This document shows positions 19,057 through 27,652 of a DNA stretch of 64,000 bases, piece after piece. The notes below the pieces were generated by a model, which saw only the letters and a program-made list of their open reading frames with translations, made no database searches and had not been told where the DNA came from. Both the position numbers and the translations under genes were made by a program. The stretch's first letter is position 1, and each line of letters opens with the position of its first letter. The DNA is from Rhizobium leguminosarum (lineage in GTDB: Bacteria > Pseudomonadota > Alphaproteobacteria > Rhizobiales > Rhizobiaceae): assembly GCF_001679785.1 (NCBI RefSeq), contig NZ_CP016286.1:1860001-1924000 (forward strand), written 5' to 3'.

Positions 19057-19674
19057 TCAGTGCCGGCGAAAAACGCACCACTGGAACGACTGCCGGCCGC
19101 CGCCGGGTGTCGTATGTTCCTCCCGCCAGTCACTGTGAAGCGCGAAGGTAAACGAGAATTCAGTCGCAAGCGCCACCGCGTCGTAACGCTGGACCGGCAA
19201 GCCGCTGCACCGTTCCGGCCCGTCCGGCGCGAAGGTCGCGATGATCACGACGCTGCCCGGCGCCGTGCCGGTTTCGAGCGCGCGACGATAGGCCAGCCGC
19301 TGCTCCGGTTCGGTGAGGAAGTGAAAAACGGCGCGGTCGTGCCACACGTCGTAATGGCGGTCGGGCTGCCATGAAGTGACGTCGGCAACCACCCAGGCGA
19401 TGCGGGCGGCTTCATCCCGCAGCCGCGCCTTGGTGACCTCGAGCGCCGGCGCGGCGATGTCGAGGACGGTGAGGTCGGACCACCCGCGCTCGACAAGACG
19501 GTCGACAAGGCTCGATGCGCCGCCGCCCACATCGATCAGCGAGGCCGTGGCCGGCAGTTGCAGATCGTCAAGCGCCCGCAAGGAAGGCCCGGGCGTCGGC
19601 TGATACCAGCTGACGCTGTCGGCAGATTTCGTCCGATAGACCTCGTCCCAGTGTTCCCGCTTCTCGCCTGTCAT
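19057..19674 (-). CDS. Class I SAM-dependent methyltransferase
   Basis: A 205-residue methyltransferase. The SAM-binding glycine loop is LIDVGGGASSLVD near residue 47, followed by LTVLDIAAPAL (acidic ribose-binding residue) and the VWHDRAVFHFL motif near residue 110. It resembles the thiopurine/tellurite-type or Methyltransf_25 groups. The substrate is unknown. It converges with the P-loop ATPase gene, with only nine bases between the stops. Confidence 0.88.
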   Translation of the reverse strand: MTGEKREHWDEVYRTKSADSVSWYQPTPGPSLRALDDLQLPATASLIDVGGGASSLVDRLVERGWSDLTVLDIAAPALEVTKARLRDEAARIAWVVADVTSWQPDRHYDVWHDRAVFHFLTEPEQRLAYRRALETGTAPGSVVIIATFAPDGPERCSGLPVQRYDAVALATEFSFTFALHSDWREEHTTPGGGRQSFQWCVFRRH

Positions 19675-19778
19675 CCGATATCCCCATCTCTTGCAGAGCC
19701 CGATTCCCTAACCGATCAACATGTAGGGACTGAGACGTCTGCAACCAGTCGCAGTGTGCCCAGGACCATGTTCTCCGT

Positions 19779-20288
19779 TCAGGAAGCGAAGTGACGATAA
19801 ACCAGATCCTTAGGGTCATCTCTGGGTGCAGCAGGATCGAGGCGTGCGCCCAGCCGTTCGGCAACGGCAGCGGATGCAGCATTGCCGGGAGCAATATAGC
19901 TGACCAGCGACGGCAGCTTGAGCGTCGCGAAGGCCCAGTTGCGCAGCGCCAAGGCCGCTTCGGTCGCATAGCCTCTGCCCTCGTATTCCTCGTAGACGAA
20001 CCAGCCCAATTCCTTTTCGGGAAAGAGCGGTCCGTGATTGATCCCCACCTGACCGACGCATTCGCCGGTTTCGCCAAGCTCGACCGTCAGCGCTCCGTGC
20101 CCGAAAAGCTGCCACAGAGCGACGTCGTGACAGAACATCCCCCACGCCGCGCGCAGATCGAACGGACCACCCATTCCGATGGATCGCGGCGACGCCATGA
20201 TCTCAGCATAGGCGGCGAAATCGTTGATACCAGGCATGCGGAGCTTGAGACGCTCGGTTCGAATGGTCATCGCGCCCGCTTCGGACAT
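19779..20288 (-). CDS. GNAT family N-acetyltransferase, RimJ/RimL-like
   Basis: A 169-residue acetyltransferase. It shows the opening TERLKLRMP, typical of RimJ-type enzymes, and the GYATEAALAL acetyl-CoA-binding motif. An internal start at 20270 (MTIRTERL) is possible. The acceptor could be a ribosomal protein or a small molecule; nothing nearby decides this. Confidence 0.88.
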   Translation of the reverse strand: MSEAGAMTIRTERLKLRMPGINDFAAYAEIMASPRSIGMGGPFDLRAAWGMFCHDVALWQLFGHGALTVELGETGECVGQVGINHGPLFPEKELGWFVYEEYEGRGYATEAALALRNWAFATLKLPSLVSYIAPGNAASAAVAERLGARLDPAAPRDDPKDLVYRHFAS

Positions 20289-20344
20289 GTCGTCGCCTTC
20301 TCTGTCAGCTTGGGTTTGGAGTTTCGGCCGTTGAACGAAATATT

Positions 20345-20848
20345 CTAGCTTTCAAATGCCGGAGCGAATTGCAACGTCCCGCTCGGCGGAGATCCGCGAA
20401 AAACAATCCTCTGCACGAGCCGCGTATCGAGGTCGAGATACTTCAATTGTCCATCGCTGCTGAAACCGACACGGCTGTAGATCTCGGGATTGCCGATCAA
20501 GGCGCATCCGCTGGCGCCCATCTCGTTCAACAATTCGAGACCCCGTGCAATCATCGCCTTGCCGATGCCCTGTCGCTGTCTCTCCGGCTTGACCGATATC
20601 GGCCCCAGCCCGAACCAGCCGTCATGCGCGCCGTTGATCGTCACCGGCGAAAACGCCACATGCCCGAGAATCTCGCCGCCCTGCTCGGCCACCAGCGATA
20701 TCTTGAGATCGCCCGCCGCACGAAGTCTTCGGACAATCTCCGCTTCCGTACCGTCGCTGTAGGGCATCGGCTTGAAGGCGGTCGAGGTCAGATCATGAAT
20801 CGCATCGATATCATCAGGCGTTTCGTCTCGGATAAGCATCTCTGTCAA
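20345..20848 (-). CDS. GNAT family N-acetyltransferase, YhbS-like
   Basis: A 167-residue acetyltransferase related to predicted YhbS enzymes. GPISVKPERQRQGIGKAMI is the acetyl-CoA pyrophosphate-binding loop, followed by the IGNPEIYSRVGF segment characteristic of the group. Its substrate is unknown. It lies 57 bases from the preceding GNAT gene in the same direction. The upstream 240 bases to the VOC gene contain nothing recognisable. Confidence 0.88.
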   Translation of the reverse strand: MTEMLIRDETPDDIDAIHDLTSTAFKPMPYSDGTEAEIVRRLRAAGDLKISLVAEQGGEILGHVAFSPVTINGAHDGWFGLGPISVKPERQRQGIGKAMIARGLELLNEMGASGCALIGNPEIYSRVGFSSDGQLKYLDLDTRLVQRIVFRGSPPSGTLQFAPAFES

Positions 20849-21089
20849 TTCCTCAAGCGCGTTGTCGTCAGGGCTGCCCGTACAAACAATGTCTTATCCC
20901 ATTGAAACGAAGTGTCGTAGATCCCAGAAAAATCTCGCGGAGATTCCGCTACCCGCTCTTCCGAAGAGGATTCCGAGGCTATAGACCTAAGCTCGTGGGC
21001 ACCGTCCTGCTGATCGAAACATCGAAGCGTACCATCACTGTCGGCACCGTCCGGAGGGTGTTTGCGTCTTCGCAATCAGAGGTTCTGCG

Positions 21090-21467
21090 ATGAATGATAT
21101 CGCCGATCACGGTGTTCGTTTCGGACGAATTGCCGCCATGCTGCCGGTCAAGGACATGACCAAAGCCTATGATTTTTACGCCAATGTCCTCGGCTTCAAG
21201 AAAACATTCGAGAACGGCAATCCTGTCGGCTTCATGATCCTGAAGCGCGATCAGGGCGAAGTGCATCTCACCTTGCAGCCGAACCACAAGGCTGCGGACT
21301 TCAATGTTGCCCACCTGATGGTCGACAATGTCGATGCCTTGCACGCGGTTTGCCAGCAATATGGGCTGAGAATCATCAAGAGCCTTCAGGACAAGGACTA
21401 CGGATTGCGGGCCTTCGTGTTCGAAGACCCCGACGGCAACCGTATTGACGTTGGCCAGCGGATCTAG
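21090..21467 (+). CDS. VOC (glyoxalase/bleomycin-resistance) family protein
   Basis: A 125-residue protein of the vicinal oxygen chelate fold, with paired beta-alpha-beta modules: MLPVKDMTKAYDFYANVLGF near the start and VFEDPDGNRIDVGQRI at the end. Metal ligands resemble those of bleomycin-resistance-like members, but no substrate can be assigned. It is a single gene on the plus strand. Confidence 0.85.
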   Translation: MNDIADHGVRFGRIAAMLPVKDMTKAYDFYANVLGFKKTFENGNPVGFMILKRDQGEVHLTLQPNHKAADFNVAHLMVDNVDALHAVCQQYGLRIIKSLQDKDYGLRAFVFEDPDGNRIDVGQRI

Positions 21468-21539
21468 CCAGCCATGAGAAGTGGATGGGGATACAGTCCC
21501 CATCCAACTTTCGCACATTCCCGAATTCCGCAGTGCTCG

Positions 21540-22304
21540 TCATTTGAGTCGAGCCCCTGCATCTTGTCCATCACAGGGAAAGTCGAAGACCAGCAAGCCG
21601 AGCTCCTCCAGCGGGAGCTGCGCCACGACCTCCCCTTGCCGGTTCAGCACGGCCGTCGGTCCCCAGGCGATGCGCCCGTCGCGCTCGCCCGTTACGTCGG
21701 ACGATATCAGCCACAGGCCCGTTTCGCGGCATCTTTCACCGCGAACGGCATTGTGCAGCGGCTTGAATATTTCCGCCTTCTCCCGTGGCATCATGTTGTT
21801 GGACAGGCATAAGATCAGCGATGCGCCAGACGCAGCAACCTTTGCGGCTGCCTCCGGAAAATTGGTGTCGTAGCAGATATTGATCCCGAAGCGCAGGGCA
21901 CCGATCGCAAAGAGCGGACTGTCCTTTCCAGCCTCGAAAGCCCGTTCGCCGCGCAACAGGTGGGCCTTCCGGTAGCGGCCGAGGAGAACGCCGCGCTCGA
22001 CGACGACGGCGGTGTTGAACAATCGCCCGTCATCGATCTCGATCAACCCCATGACCAGCACCGGTCCCGACTTCGGCAACCGATCCAGGACCGCCGCGAA
22101 CTCGGCCGATGCGAGATCGAGGGCAACACGCCGCGCCGATCGTTCATCGGTCAGGTAGCCTTGCAGAAAACCTTCGGGAAAGACCAGCAGGGCAACGCCA
22201 TCAGCCTCGGCGAGCGCCGCGACCCTAACCGCATAATCCAAGGCCGCCCCAACATTCTCCCGAAATTCCGGCGTCTGCGCGGCGGCTATCCGAATGCTCG
22301 TCAC
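21540..22304 (-). CDS. Carbon-nitrogen hydrolase (nitrilase superfamily)
   Basis: A 254-residue amidase or nitrilase-like enzyme with the Glu-Lys-Cys triad: Glu in VFPEGFLQG, Lys in RYRKAHLL and Cys in INICYDTNFPE. The start codon is GTG. It may hydrolyse a small amide such as an omega-amide or carbamoyl compound. It lies downstream of gnd but is separated from it by a terminator. Confidence 0.9.
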   Translation of the reverse strand: MTSIRIAAAQTPEFRENVGAALDYAVRVAALAEADGVALLVFPEGFLQGYLTDERSARRVALDLASAEFAAVLDRLPKSGPVLVMGLIEIDDGRLFNTAVVVERGVLLGRYRKAHLLRGERAFEAGKDSPLFAIGALRFGINICYDTNFPEAAAKVAASGASLILCLSNNMMPREKAEIFKPLHNAVRGERCRETGLWLISSDVTGERDGRIAWGPTAVLNRQGEVVAQLPLEELGLLVFDFPCDGQDAGARLK

Positions 22305-22338
22305 CTAGATCTCCGGGTTCTCGGCTGCGGAATCTCAG

Positions 22339-22366
22339 CAAAAGGCCCGGCACTGTGGCCGGGCCT
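22339..22366 (-). terminator. Rho-independent terminator of gnd
   Basis: On the minus strand a nine-base perfect stem (AGGCCCGGC/GCCGGGCCT) with a six-base loop is followed by TTTT, about 20 bases after the gnd stop codon. Confidence 0.8.
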
Positions 22367-22387
22367 CTCCTTGAAAATCGGTAAACC

Positions 22388-23818
22388 TCAGAAGGTCGAG
22401 GCGCCGCTGCCCCAGGGGCCGTGGTGGAAAGCCTTACCATCAAGGCGGTCGAAACCGTGGGCGCCGAAGAAATCGCGCTGCGCCTGGATGAGGTTTGCCG
22501 TTCCCCTGCCCTGGCGGTAGGCGTCGAAATAGGTCAGGGCCGAGGTCAGCGCCGGCACCGGCAGGCCGGCGGCAATCGCGGCACCGACGACACGGCGCAG
22601 CGCCGGGATCGATTCCTTGACCATGTCGGAGAAGGCTGGCGTGACGATGAGGTTTGCAGCATCAGGCGCCTTGGTAAAGGCCGAGGTGATCTCGTCGAGG
22701 AACTGCGAGCGGATGATGCAGCCGGCACGCCAGATCCTGGCAATCGTCGGCATCGGCAGCGACCAGTTGAACTCGCGCGACGCTTCCGCCATCACCGCGA
22801 AGCCCTGCGCATAGGCGCCGATCTTGGCGGCAAACAGCGCCAGTTCCAGATCCTTGTTGAGCTCGGGGCCGTAAGCGATCGGGAAGGACACGACCTGCTT
22901 TCCGAAGATCTTCTCGGCGGCTTCGCGCTGCGATTTCATCGAGGAGAGGCTGCGGGCGGCGACTGCGGCTTCGATCGCCGTTGCCGGAATGCCCATATTC
23001 TGCGCCTCGATCGCCGACCACTTGCCGGTACCCTTCTGGCCGGCCTTGTCGAGGATCATATCGACCATCGGCCCGCCGGAAACCGGATCGGTTGCGGCAA
23101 GCACCTTCTCGGAGATTTCGATCAGGTAGGAGTTCAGCCGGCCCTTGTTCCATTCGCCGAAGATGCCGGAGATTTCGGAGGCACTCTTGCCGAGGCCGTC
23201 GCGCAGGATGCCGTAGATTTCGGCGATCATCTGCATGTCGGCATATTCGATGCCGTTGTGGATGGTCTTGACGAAATGGCCGGCGCCGTCATTGCCGAGC
23301 CAGGCGACGCAGGGCTCGTCATTGTAACGGGCGGCAATCGAGGTCAGCACCTTCTCGACGCGCTTCCAGGACTCTTCAGTGCCGCCGACCATGATCGACG
23401 GGCCGTGGCGCGCACCTTCTTCGCCGCCGGAAACACCCATGCCGATGAAGGTCAGATCGGTATTCTTCAGCCGATCGAAGCGGGCGACGGTGTCGCGGAA
23501 ATTGGCGTTGCCGGCATCGATCATGATGTCGCCCTTGGAGAGATGCGGGCGCAGCAGCTCCATCTGCTGGTCGACAGGCTCGCCCGCCTTGATCATGATG
23601 ATGATCGGACGCGGCGGCCGGATCGCATCGACGAATTCCTCGATAGTCTTGCAGGGAATGATCTGCTTCTTCAGATCGCCGGCGCTTTCGTAGAATTCGT
23701 CGGTTTTCTCCGGCGTGCGGTTGAAGACCGCGATTTTATTGCCTTTCTCCGCGATGTTGAGCGCCAGGTTGGAGCCCATGACCGCGAGGCCGATCAGTCC
23801 GATTTCTGCCTTTTCCAC
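22388..23818 (-). CDS. gnd: 6-phosphogluconate dehydrogenase, decarboxylating
   Basis: A 476-residue oxidative pentose-phosphate enzyme making ribulose 5-phosphate, CO2 and NADPH. It opens with the NADP-binding motif IGLIGLAVMGSNLALN and carries the family signature in the catalytic domain (GVSGGEEGARHGPSIM, then KTIHNGIEYADMQ, with Lys and His-Asn residues). The length is that of the long dimeric class. A GGAGG site supports a GTG start at 23818; the upstream in-frame extension is not homologous. It ends at a strong terminator. Confidence 0.96.
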   Translation of the reverse strand: MEKAEIGLIGLAVMGSNLALNIAEKGNKIAVFNRTPEKTDEFYESAGDLKKQIIPCKTIEEFVDAIRPPRPIIIMIKAGEPVDQQMELLRPHLSKGDIMIDAGNANFRDTVARFDRLKNTDLTFIGMGVSGGEEGARHGPSIMVGGTEESWKRVEKVLTSIAARYNDEPCVAWLGNDGAGHFVKTIHNGIEYADMQMIAEIYGILRDGLGKSASEISGIFGEWNKGRLNSYLIEISEKVLAATDPVSGGPMVDMILDKAGQKGTGKWSAIEAQNMGIPATAIEAAVAARSLSSMKSQREAAEKIFGKQVVSFPIAYGPELNKDLELALFAAKIGAYAQGFAVMAEASREFNWSLPMPTIARIWRAGCIIRSQFLDEITSAFTKAPDAANLIVTPAFSDMVKESIPALRRVVGAAIAAGLPVPALTSALTYFDAYRQGRGTANLIQAQRDFFGAHGFDRLDGKAFHHGPWGSGASTF

Positions 23819-24050
23819 GACAAACCTCCGATGTGTCATTTGGACCGGTGTTGTGGCACTGTCTCGGTCAAACGGCAAGTCTCGCAAGGGTCCAATCGGT
23901 TCGCAAAAACCAATGAAATGAGGCTTGCAATATCCCTGCTTGTCCGACAACCCACCAGCTGCCGCTTTAATCCGAAGCCACAAGTTTTTCGCGCGTTCTG
24001 CCCGTAATGCCCTATCTCATGTTATAATCAGTGCCTCGGGAGATATCGCA

Positions 24051-24845
24051 TTGGCATCGGGAAAACGAAAAGAAACGGCTCTCCTGGCGGCCCGCGCCGG
24101 CCGCTACCGCGAATATGCACCGCCGCCGACGCTGCGACGCCATTTCAGCCGCCTCTGGTCTCATGCGCTTCACAACGGACCGCCGGCAATGGTGGCGATC
24201 GTGCCGGATGGCTATTGCGATCTCCTCTGGATCGACGGCCGGCTGGTCGTCGCCGGCCCCGACAGGACGGCGGCCTTTCCCATCATCCGGCCGGGCGCGA
24301 CAGTCATCGGCGCACGCTTTGCGCCCGGCGCTGCAGCACCCTGGCTGAAGACGCCGATCTCGGCACTGGTCGGCTGCTCGGTGCCTCTTGCTGACATCGG
24401 CTGGAAGAACACGGCCGAATTCGAAGCGCGGCTTGCGGATTGTCCCGACCTCTCGGCCGCGATGGCGCTGTTTGGCCGCCTGCTCGAAGGGACCGCGCGC
24501 GATGCAGAGGAGCCCGCCCGCGACGCCGCCATGATCTTTGCCGCCGCCGCCGACGGCGGTCGCCCGGCATCCGGCCTGCTCGACCGGCTCGGCATAAGCG
24601 AAAGGCAGCTGCGCCGTCGCTGCCACCATCATTTCGGCTACGGCGCAAAGACGCTGGAACGGATCCGCCGGTTCCAGCGTTTCCTCGACCTCTGCCGCAA
24701 GTCGGGGACGATGCCGCTTGCCCGCCTTGCGCTGGAAGCGGGCTTTGCCGACCAGCCCCACATGACGCGCGAGGTCGGCGAGCTTTCGACGCTGACGCCC
24801 GCCGTCATTCTCGACCAGCTCGGCACGCGGAAAAGAGGCGACTGA
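24051..24845 (+). CDS. AraC family transcriptional regulator
   Basis: A regulator of about 264 residues with an N-terminal sensor domain of the kind preceding AraC DNA-binding domains (YREYAPPP, MVAIVPDGYCDLLW). The C-terminal double helix-turn-helix covers roughly the last 90 residues (GISERQLRRRCHHHFGY, then LALEAGFADQPHMTREV). A GGGAG site favours a TTG start at 24051, although an upstream ATG at 23925 keeps the frame open. The downstream SRPBCC and VOC genes on the same strand may be its targets. Confidence 0.85.
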   Translation: MASGKRKETALLAARAGRYREYAPPPTLRRHFSRLWSHALHNGPPAMVAIVPDGYCDLLWIDGRLVVAGPDRTAAFPIIRPGATVIGARFAPGAAAPWLKTPISALVGCSVPLADIGWKNTAEFEARLADCPDLSAAMALFGRLLEGTARDAEEPARDAAMIFAAAADGGRPASGLLDRLGISERQLRRRCHHHFGYGAKTLERIRRFQRFLDLCRKSGTMPLARLALEAGFADQPHMTREVGELSTLTPAVILDQLGTRKRGD

Positions 24846-24914
24846 CCGTTTTGTTCAAGACGCCGCCGGCCGGCTTGTTATTCTGACGAACTAAATGACA
24901 GGGACCTGCAAGCC

Positions 24915-25313
24915 ATGACGACAATGCCCGCGAAAATCATCCACCTGTCGATCGAGCGCGACTGGCGCGACGTCTATGAATTCGCGGGTAAGCCGGAGAA
25001 CATGCCGCTCTGGGCGTCCGGCCTTGCGACCGGACTCGAGCCGCACGGCGCCGACTGGATCGCCCACGGCGCTCTCGGCAGCGTCAAGGTGAGCTTCGTG
25101 CCTGCCAATGAATTCGGCGTGATCGACCATACGGTGACGATCGAATCCGGCCTCCGGGTCTATAATGCCCTCCGCATCGTGCCGAACGGCGATGGCTGCG
25201 AGGTCATGTTCACGCTGCTGCGTCTGCCCGGCATGACCGACGCGCAGTTTTCCGCCGATGCCGCCCATGTCGAGAAAGATCTCGCCATGCTGAAAGCCCT
25301 GATGGAGAGATAG
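24915..25313 (+). CDS. SRPBCC family protein (polyketide cyclase/START-like)
   Basis: A 132-residue helix-grip protein. HLSIERDWRDVYEFAGKPE is the typical N-terminal helix region, and the long amphipathic C-terminal helix closes the hydrophobic cavity. Such proteins bind small hydrophobic ligands, and the function here is unknown. The stop codon abuts the ATG of the following VOC gene, so the two are translationally coupled. Confidence 0.82.
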   Translation: MTTMPAKIIHLSIERDWRDVYEFAGKPENMPLWASGLATGLEPHGADWIAHGALGSVKVSFVPANEFGVIDHTVTIESGLRVYNALRIVPNGDGCEVMFTLLRLPGMTDAQFSADAAHVEKDLAMLKALMER

Positions 25314-25676
25314 ATGGCCGAGAAGACAGAAAACAACGACCGCCGCATCGACTATGTCGAATTCAACGTCGCCGACATCGCTGCCGCCAAAGCCTTTTAC
25401 GGCTCGGCCTTCGGCTGGCGTTTCACCGATTACGGCCCGAATTATTGCGAATTCGACGACGGCCGGCTGAAGGGCGGCTTTACCGATTTCGGACCGGTGC
25501 GGACAGGCGGCGGCCCGCTGGTCGTCGTCTATGCCAATGATCTGGAAGAAGTGCTGACCTCAGTCGAAAGAGCCGGCGGCACGATCTGCCGGCCGATCAC
25601 CGATTTTCCCGGCGGCCGTCGCTTCCACTTCCTCGACCGCGATGGTTACGAACTCGCCGTCTGGGCGGCTGCTTAG
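25314..25676 (+). CDS. VOC family protein
   Basis: A 120-residue glyoxalase-fold protein with two modules: YVEFNVADIAAAKAFYGSAFGW opening the first and RRFHFLDRDGYELAVW closing the second. It starts directly after the SRPBCC stop codon. It resembles the CFP32/PhnB-like VOC proteins of unknown role. The AraC-SRPBCC-VOC layout suggests a regulator with two small effector or enzyme genes. Confidence 0.85.
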   Translation: MAEKTENNDRRIDYVEFNVADIAAAKAFYGSAFGWRFTDYGPNYCEFDDGRLKGGFTDFGPVRTGGGPLVVVYANDLEEVLTSVERAGGTICRPITDFPGGRRFHFLDRDGYELAVWAAA

Positions 25677-25731
25677 CCAGACTACCCAAGGCAGCCGAGT
25701 TGGTCATGCTGCCTAAGGCTACCGACCGGGA

Positions 25732-26565
25732 TCAGGCAGCCTGCGACAGCCGATCGAGATCCTCCATGACGAGCAGGGCGCCAATCACCGTGCCGCCCGC
25801 ATCGCGCAGCGGCGACATGCGACAGCGCACCTGCCGCGACCCGCCGCTGCCGTCCGAACGCTCATAGGTATAGTCGATCTGGTCACCGGCAAAACAGGCG
25901 TCGAGCTTATGCTTGGCGCATTCGGCAAACCGCTCCTCGCCGATGAATTCGGAAAGGTGGCGGCCGATGAGCTCCATCGGCTTCCTGTTGAGATGGGCGC
26001 TGTTGGCCGGATTGGAATAGAGGTAGCGATAGTCCCTGGTCAGCACCGCCACGCGATCCGGCAGGCTTTCGAGGATCGCCGCGTTGAGGAACTGACCGTT
26101 ATCGGTATCCGGCACATAGGCCGGCGGCGGCTCGATGCGTACATCCTGCGGCGAAGGCACGCGCCAGTCCGGCCCATGCGCCGCGAGATAGCGGTCGAGC
26201 AGATAGGAGAGCACCGACGTGTGCTCCGTGACGCTGGCGCTGTCGTCGGCATCCTGGCTGATCAGGTGGCTCACGAACTGCAGCTGCATGTAGACTTCGA
26301 GCAGATTGGCTGCCCGGCAGGCGAGGATTGCCTCGACCAGCGGCTCGACATGACGGTCGAGCGCTGTGACGCGCTGGTCGTCGCCGACGCGTATGGCTTC
26401 CTCGATTTGCACGCAACGCAAAGAAAAAGCTCGAAAAAGCTCCAGCAAGACGCCTCCCACTCCCATTGTCACAAGAGACGAGTCCGAAACCTCACATGGC
26501 TGCATTTCCCAAAAATGCGCCTTCCGGTAGACATTATTCGCGTCTTGGTGGGTGACGGGTAACAT
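25732..26565 (-). CDS. PAS domain-containing protein
   Basis: A 277-residue protein. Its N-terminal half is largely helical and unrecognised. A C-terminal PAS domain spans about residues 165-275 (SLPDRVAVLTRDYRYLYSNPANSAHL, then IGRHLSEFIGEERF and the C-terminal VIGALLVMEDLD strand). There is no kinase, cyclase or DNA-binding domain, so it is a stand-alone sensor or adaptor. The ligand is unknown. It lies next to the lipid A operon but on its own transcript. Confidence 0.8.
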   Translation of the reverse strand: MLPVTHQDANNVYRKAHFWEMQPCEVSDSSLVTMGVGGVLLELFRAFSLRCVQIEEAIRVGDDQRVTALDRHVEPLVEAILACRAANLLEVYMQLQFVSHLISQDADDSASVTEHTSVLSYLLDRYLAAHGPDWRVPSPQDVRIEPPPAYVPDTDNGQFLNAAILESLPDRVAVLTRDYRYLYSNPANSAHLNRKPMELIGRHLSEFIGEERFAECAKHKLDACFAGDQIDYTYERSDGSGGSRQVRCRMSPLRDAGGTVIGALLVMEDLDRLSQAA

Positions 26566-26642
26566 GAAGCGCCCTCAGTTTCAATCCGAGAGCACCTGCC
26601 GCTTTTCACCGCTGATAAATGGGGGTGGACCTTTTTCAGAGT

Positions 26643-26682
26643 ATGATGCCGAAAAGTGTGAGCGGTTTTCGGGCGACATCAT
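26643..26682. repeat. 45-nt-class hairpin repeat, copy 1
   Basis: An inverted repeat ATGATG-CCGAAAA ... TTTTCGG-GCGACATCAT, with an AGTGTGAGCGG-like centre, lies just downstream of lpxXL. Two related copies are found at 31807-31851 and 63046-63089. It may also act as the 3' end structure of the lipid A operon. Confidence 0.7.
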
Positions 26683-26712
26683 GCTCCAACCATTCGTTTG
26701 GAGCATCCTATT

Positions 26713-27648
26713 CTAAGGCGCGAGCGTCTGCTTGATCTGCCAGCGGTCGTGGTACCAGAGCCACTGCTCCGGATATTCCCGCACCCAGCTTTCCACCTTG
26801 TCGTTGAGCAGCTGGGCGGCGGCCGGCAGGTCGAGATTGCCCTTGGCGTCGCGCGGCATGTCCAGCCGCGGCTCGATTTCCAGCCGATAGCGATTTCCGG
26901 GCAGACGGATGCAGCGCGCCGGATAGACTTCGCAGTCGAACTGGCGCACCAGCTTCGGCAGCAGCGGATTGGTCTTGACGTCGCGCCCGAAGAAGGTGCC
27001 CTTCAGCCCCTTGCGGAATTTCTGGTCGACCAGCACGCCCACCCCCTGGCCTGCTTCCAACTGACGGGCGAGCGCGAAGGACGAACCTGCATGCGAGGGC
27101 ACCAGCTTGCCCATGCGGGCGCTCCTGAAGTCGAACACCTTCTTGGCGACATAAGGATTATTCGGCGGACGAAAGAGCACGGTGACGTTGAGGCCGAAGG
27201 CGGCACCCGCCACCGGCAGCAGCTCGAAATTGGCGGTATGGCCGGTAAAGACGATGAAGGGGCGCGGATTGTCGCGCAGGTCGAGGAAGATCGGGACGCC
27301 CGACACCTCCACCCTGCCCGGCTCCGACTTTTCGGGATCATAGTCGAACAGCTGATCGAGGAAGACGTATTCGGCCGCAAGCCGGCCCATATTGCCCCAA
27401 CTGGCGAGCGCGATCTCCTCGATCTCGGCCTCGCTCTTCTCAGGGAAGGCGTTGCGCAGATTGGTCAGCATCAGTCTGTGTCGGCTGGTCAGCCGGCCGA
27501 GGCGGCGCATCATACTGTCGGCGAAGCGGATCGCGCCATCGGCCGGAAACAGCTTCAGGAAATTCATGAAGCCGAACATCAGCTGAGCCACCAGCCATTG
27601 CTGGAAATTCCTGAGCGCCAGAACGATCCGGGTGATGAACAGCTTCAC
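26713..27648 (-). CDS. lpxXL: Lipid A very-long-chain acyltransferase LpxXL
   Basis: A 311-residue membrane-associated acyltransferase of the LpxL/HtrB family. It transfers 27-hydroxyoctacosanoate from AcpXL to the lipid A precursor. The catalytic HX4E motif is GHTANFE (His137, Glu142), and an N-terminal hydrophobic segment anchors it at the inner membrane. The assignment as LpxXL rather than LpxL rests on its place at the end of the acpXL-fabZXL-fabF2XL-fabF1XL-adhXL operon, which is the conserved order in Rhizobiales. Confidence 0.93.
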   Translation of the reverse strand: MKLFITRIVLALRNFQQWLVAQLMFGFMNFLKLFPADGAIRFADSMMRRLGRLTSRHRLMLTNLRNAFPEKSEAEIEEIALASWGNMGRLAAEYVFLDQLFDYDPEKSEPGRVEVSGVPIFLDLRDNPRPFIVFTGHTANFELLPVAGAAFGLNVTVLFRPPNNPYVAKKVFDFRSARMGKLVPSHAGSSFALARQLEAGQGVGVLVDQKFRKGLKGTFFGRDVKTNPLLPKLVRQFDCEVYPARCIRLPGNRYRLEIEPRLDMPRDAKGNLDLPAAAQLLNDKVESWVREYPEQWLWYHDRWQIKQTLAP

Positions 27649-27652
27649 GCGG